Shown here in pieces: positions 61,254 through 64,000 of a stretch of 64,000 nucleotides of DNA; the first letter of the stretch is position 1; each line of letters opens with the position of its first letter. The notes beneath the pieces were generated by a model. That model did no database searches. It was not told the origin of the DNA and worked only from the letters and a program-made list of their open reading frames with translations. Position numbers and translations under genes: made by a program. The stretch covers positions 1-64,000 of the forward strand of contig NZ_JAFRSC010000028.1 in NCBI RefSeq assembly GCF_017427765.1, given 5' to 3'. The DNA is from Methanobrevibacter sp. (GTDB lineage Archaea > Methanobacteriota > Methanobacteria > Methanobacteriales > Methanobacteriaceae).

Positions 61254-61571
61254 AGTATTCCCACAAATTAATTCATTTTTGCAAAAAGTATTTAAGTACT
61301 CCAAGTAATTATGTTAAAATCTAATTACTTATGTTAATGTTACATTACATAGTATATAAACTTAACGGTTAATAATAAAACTAATTAAATTAATTTAAAT
61401 AGATAAAAAAAGACAAATAATTATTAATATATTTAAAATTAAATTTTAATAAATATTTTAATAATATAAACATTATAATAATCTTAAATTGAAATATAAA
61501 AAATATAAATATCTATTTTTAGTAAAAAATTAAAAACGAAACATTTATATATAAGGGAATACATCTTTAAC
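61254..61571. other. AT-rich upstream region of the XRE operon
   Basis: About 320 bases with no open frame of note and very few G or C bases. It should hold the leftward promoter of the XRE operon; TATA-like runs are so frequent that I cannot pick one. A rightward TATA box, TTTATATATAA with CGAAAC upstream, lies at 61544-61554 and serves the candidate RNA 2. Confidence 0.4.
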
Positions 61572-61813
61572 ATATGTAACATTTCATTAACACATTTAAT
61601 GTTACTGAAAACAGTCTCAAGCAGAAAATCAAACTTACCATATTATTGATCCATTTTCCTCTAAATATCTGCTTGGGGCTAAAAAACCTAATTTTAATTA
61701 AAAATTTCTAAAATATACAAAAAAAGAACTTTAAAGAAAATATAAAGTTAGAATCAAACTAACTCTATATTTAACCAACATTTAAAAAAAGGTAATGTTA
61801 AAATAACCTTTTT
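61572..61813 (+). ncRNA. Candidate structured RNA 2 (up to about 240 nt)
   Basis: A TTTATATATAA box at 61544-61554 predicts a start near 61572. An 8-bp stem GTAACATT/AATGTTAC (61576-61583/61598-61605) is followed by a 13-bp stem, 61613-61625 with 61668-61680 (core CAAGCAGA/TCTGCTTG, two G.U pairs), a 6-bp hairpin AGTTAG/CTAACT (61746-61764) and a terminator-like AAAAAGGT/ACCTTTTT stem (61786-61813). The high pairing within otherwise AT-only DNA stands out. No known RNA family is recognised. The true 3' end may be nearer 61690. Confidence 0.5.
61784..61813. terminator. Bidirectional stem-loop terminator between azlD and the RNA 2 candidate
   Basis: AAAAAGGT (61786-61793) pairs with ACCTTTTT (61806-61813) around a twelve-base loop. 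Read leftward it follows azlD and ends in a T run of seven; read rightward it ends in five Ts. It can therefore terminate from both sides. Confidence 0.5.
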
Positions 61814-61873
61814 GTACAATTTGATTTGACTTTAATATTATATAATAGTTTTGATATCATAAAATTAAAAAAA

Positions 61874-62191
61874 CTAAAAGAATGGAACAATTGAATACAC
61901 AGTAATCAAAACAACCACCGTTAAAATCACAATAGCTCCCAAAGGCACTTTTTTCCAGGCAAGACCTGCAGCAACAACCGCACCAATCAAACCTATATAC
62001 CACAGCTGACTGTCAACTGTCAACACTCCAGGACATATCAACGCCGCAAGTGCAGTGTAGGGAATCAAATTAAGGAATTTCTCCACTTTGGGTGAAAACT
62101 CAAGCTTATTTATAAAAAGTGCGGGAATCAGCCTTGGAATAAATGTCACAAGCGCACATCCAAGAATAACCAAATTTATGTAATCCATCAT
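61874..62191 (-). CDS. azlD: AzlD-family branched-chain amino acid exporter small subunit
   Basis: A 105 aa protein with four membrane helices. The pattern GCALVTFIPRLIPALFINKLEFSP (in parts, residues 11-34) and LNLIPYTALAALICPG near 42-57 is the AzlD signature. With AzlC it forms a branched-chain amino acid or small-molecule exporter. Its start overlaps the azlC stop by 4 bases. Confidence 0.92.
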   Translation of the reverse strand: MMDYINLVILGCALVTFIPRLIPALFINKLEFSPKVEKFLNLIPYTALAALICPGVLTVDSQLWYIGLIGAVVAAGLAWKKVPLGAIVILTVVVLITVYSIVPFF

Positions 62192-62880
62192 GCATCACCT
62201 GAAAGAAGATATTCATCATCAACGATATACATTCCAACAGCAGCCCCAACAAGAGTGGAGACGATTAATGACCAGTTTCCTAAAAAATTGCTTAAAACAA
62301 TGTTTAAAACTGCAGTTATCAAAACCAGAAGCGCGATCTGTCTGTTTTCCTTAACGGCCGGAGTCAGTATTGCAACAAACAGTGCATAGAGTGAAATATT
62401 GAAACTGTTGGTTACGATTACCGGAAGCAAATCAAGTAAAAATACTCCAACTGCTGCACCAAAACACCATGAAAGCCATGCAGTTATTGCAATTCCAAGA
62501 TATATCCAGATTGATGAATCCTGAGAAAGTGAAAACATTGCAAATGATTCATCAACAGTTACATGTGCCGCCAAGACATTCAGTGGAGTGTTTGACTCTT
62601 CAACCTGATTTAAAACACATGCAGACATTACAAAATATCTCAAATTTACAACAAAATTTGTCAGTATAATAGCTATTGCAGTTGCACCAGTAAGAGCCAT
62701 TGAAGCGGCGATGATTTGGCCCGCCCCTGCATAAACTAAAAATGACATTGAAATAGTCTGCAGAGGTGTAAAACCTGCTTTTATTGCAATTGCAGCATAA
62801 CCAATTCCCATTGGAATATATCCGAATGTAATAGGAATGCCCTTTTTAGCACCATCGATGAACTTGGATTTTCTAGAAAT
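62188..62880 (-). CDS. azlC: AzlC-family branched-chain amino acid exporter large subunit, apparently started at ATT
   Basis: A 230 aa membrane protein. The conserved AzlC start, SKFIDGAKKGIPITFGYIP, lies upstream of the first ATG (62811), which would remove the beginning of helix one. In the frame no ATG, GTG or TTG exists from 62811 up to the AAGGAG at 62889-62894; the codon eight bases after that site is ATT at 62880. Internal motifs SMSFLVYAGAGQIIAAS near 45-60 and VDESFAMFSLSQ near 108 are typical. It follows metX by 41 bases. Confidence 0.85.
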   Translation of the reverse strand: MSRKSKFIDGAKKGIPITFGYIPMGIGYAAIAIKAGFTPLQTISMSFLVYAGAGQIIAASMALTGATAIAIILTNFVVNLRYFVMSACVLNQVEESNTPLNVLAAHVTVDESFAMFSLSQDSSIWIYLGIAITAWLSWCFGAAVGVFLLDLLPVIVTNSFNISLYALFVAILTPAVKENRQIALLVLITAVLNIVLSNFLGNWSLIVSTLVGAAVGMYIVDDEYLLSGDA

Positions 62881-62921
62881 AGCAATGTCTCCTTGAGAAA
62901 TAAATAAAAAAAAGAAGTAAT

Positions 62922-64000
62922 TTAACTTAATAAATTACTAATATGATCTGTTGTAATAAGGCCCAATACTTTCATATCCTCATCAACGACCGGAAGACAT
63001 GAAATATCAAATTTACGCATTTTACGAGCAACTTCCTCTATGGAATCTCCTGCATTACAATATTTTACGGTAGTTGTCATGATATCCTTTAGCTTATTGG
63101 AATCAGTCGCTATTGATTTGGATAAATCCCAGCTTGTAACAATACCTATTAATTTATTGTCATCAGTTACAACAGGAATGTGAGTTACGTGGCGGTCCAG
63201 CATCAATTTAGCTGCCTGTACAACATCAGCATTCGCTTTGATTGTAGCTATTTTTTCCATCATCAAGTCTTCAACAACATTATCAGACAGGAAATTGGCA
63301 AATATATAGTTAAGCTGTCCTTTTTCAAGCAGGAATGCGTCATGACCATAGTTGGATTTTATTTCTGAAAATGCCACTTCAATATTATTTGCATTAAGCG
63401 CAGTTACAATTTCAGTACTTTGCTCTGTTGGATATAACCAATCAGAATCAACTGAAAGCACTTCAATTTTAGCTTTGACATCCTTTAACCCGTCAATCAA
63501 TGATCCGTTAACGGACAAATCAAACAAATCAACTGCCTTTGTGATGTATAGATAGCTGTTTGCATCAAAACGTTTTACAAAGGTTTCGCCCTGATGTTTA
63601 AGATAGCTTTCAACCTGGAAATCTACAGTAAAGTCATAGCTGATTTCGTCCTTATCCTGAAGGCCACGTCCGAATTTAATGTCCATTGATTCATCACTCA
63701 AATATGTAATGTGGGCAATCATACGGGCTAATGACAATCCGTTACGTGGAATCTCACCGGTTTCATAGTAGTTTCCGTTGTTCCAGTTAGGATCTGAAAA
63801 TATGGACTGGCGACCTACAGCATTGAATGCAATCTGCTGAGGAGATGACATTGCGGCTGTTGCAATCGGAATTGCCTTTTTCATCATGTCGGGATAGTCC
63901 ACAAGCCATTGGAGAACCTGCATTCCCCCCATTGATCCTCCTATAATTGCATATAACTGAGTAATTCCAAATGAGTCAACCAGTTTCTTTTGAACTGTAA
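62922..64000 (-). CDS. metX: Homoserine O-acetyltransferase with C-terminal CBS domains (partial)
   Basis: The minus-strand gene enters from the right edge, so its N terminus is missing. The visible alpha/beta hydrolase part has the nucleophile in [12 protein letters not shown] and the catalytic His in [10 protein letters not shown], near 240 residues on; [17 protein letters not shown] is typical of MetX. The last 120 residues form two CBS motifs ([20 protein letters not shown] and [21 protein letters not shown], in parts), which probably sense an adenosyl ligand. It acetylates homoserine for methionine; hom and mesA are also in the window. Confidence 0.93.
   Translation of the reverse strand, partial: TVQKKLVDSFGITQLYAIIGGSMGGMQVLQWLVDYPDMMKKAIPIATAAMSSPQQIAFNAVGRQSIFSDPNWNNGNYYETGEIPRNGLSLARMIAHITYLSDESMDIKFGRGLQDKDEISYDFTVDFQVESYLKHQGETFVKRFDANSYLYITKAVDLFDLSVNGSLIDGLKDVKAKIEVLSVDSDWLYPTEQSTEIVTALNANNIEVAFSEIKSNYGHDAFLLEKGQLNYIFANFLSDNVVEDLMMEKIATIKANADVVQAAKLMLDRHVTHIPVVTDDNKLIGIVTSWDLSKSIATDSNKLKDIMTTTVKYCNAGDSIEEVARKMRKFDISCLPVVDEDMKVLGLITTDHISNLLS

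Overview
The window is a 64 kb, strongly AT-rich stretch of a methanogenic archaeon of the order Methanobacteriales, most like Methanobrevibacter. Grounds: geranylgeranylglyceryl-phosphate synthase and ribosomal protein L40e (archaeal), TATA-type promoters, a Mur-ligase-type protein expected for pseudomurein, a core-MetE methionine synthase next to the methanogen-specific DUF1894/DUF1890 pair, and an asnB-gatC-ACT-hom-apgM order that, as I recall it, is the same in Methanothermobacter. Genes are tightly packed, often overlapping by 4-8 bases, with GGTG/GGAG-type ribosome binding sites.

Layout. 1-0.9 kb: 5' part of a frameshifted IS200/IS605-type tnpB with element-end palindromes. 0.9-5.2 kb: uppS, tatD, an opposite-strand operon of two class III prepilins, a carboxymuconolactone decarboxylase and two unknowns, then cbiF. 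5.2-10.9 kb: mesA/DUF1894/DUF1890, a polytopic membrane protein, tRNA-Ala(GGC), a DUF354 protein and hypBA. 11-19.8 kb: an aldo/keto reductase-ferredoxin fusion, a DUF1998 (MrfA-like) helicase fused to TPRs, and divergently a UvrD-like helicase with an Fe-S RecB/Cas4-type nuclease. 19.8-23.5 kb: MobA/MocA-like nucleotidyltransferase, VanW-like exported protein, Mur ligase, and a small TIR-like (MTH538-type) protein. 23.5-30.4 kb: the archaeal end-resection set nurA-herA-mre11-rad50. 30.4-35.7 kb: GGGP synthase, L40e, a polyferredoxin membrane protein, tsr3, an exported M14-like peptidase, nadM and moaE. 35.8-36.5 kb: three tandem molbindins. 36.9-41.9 kb: trmO, an M42 peptidase, a flavodoxin-ferredoxin, a HEAT-repeat protein and an MrfB-like RNase H-fold exonuclease. 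42-48.5 kb: a candidate structured RNA, CoA synthesis genes, dph6, a pilin-eppA set and pyrG. 48.6-56.9 kb: small zinc protein, esterase, GNAT, MATE exporter, flavoprotein, apgM-hom-ACT-gatC-asnB. 57-61.3 kb: an XRE/DUF4013/exported/ABC operon. 61.6-64 kb: a second candidate structured RNA, azlCD and metX-CBS running off the edge.

Themes. DNA repair is well represented: two large helicases, two separate nucleases and the NurA-HerA-Mre11-Rad50 set. The DUF1998 helicase and the distant YprB-like exonuclease look like a reshuffled MrfAB pair in which the TPR domain sits on the helicase. Molybdenum/tungsten handling is clustered (moaE, a MocA-like enzyme elsewhere, three molbindins). The most unexpected signals outside normal annotation are two promoter-linked, well-paired intergenic RNA candidates (about 42046-42182 and 61572-61813), two genes whose conserved N termini need non-AUG starts (pyrG with CTG, azlC with ATT), and a 24-bp near-identical intergenic repeat at 714 and 27680. 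All functional calls rest on reading motifs by eye; no database search was run.
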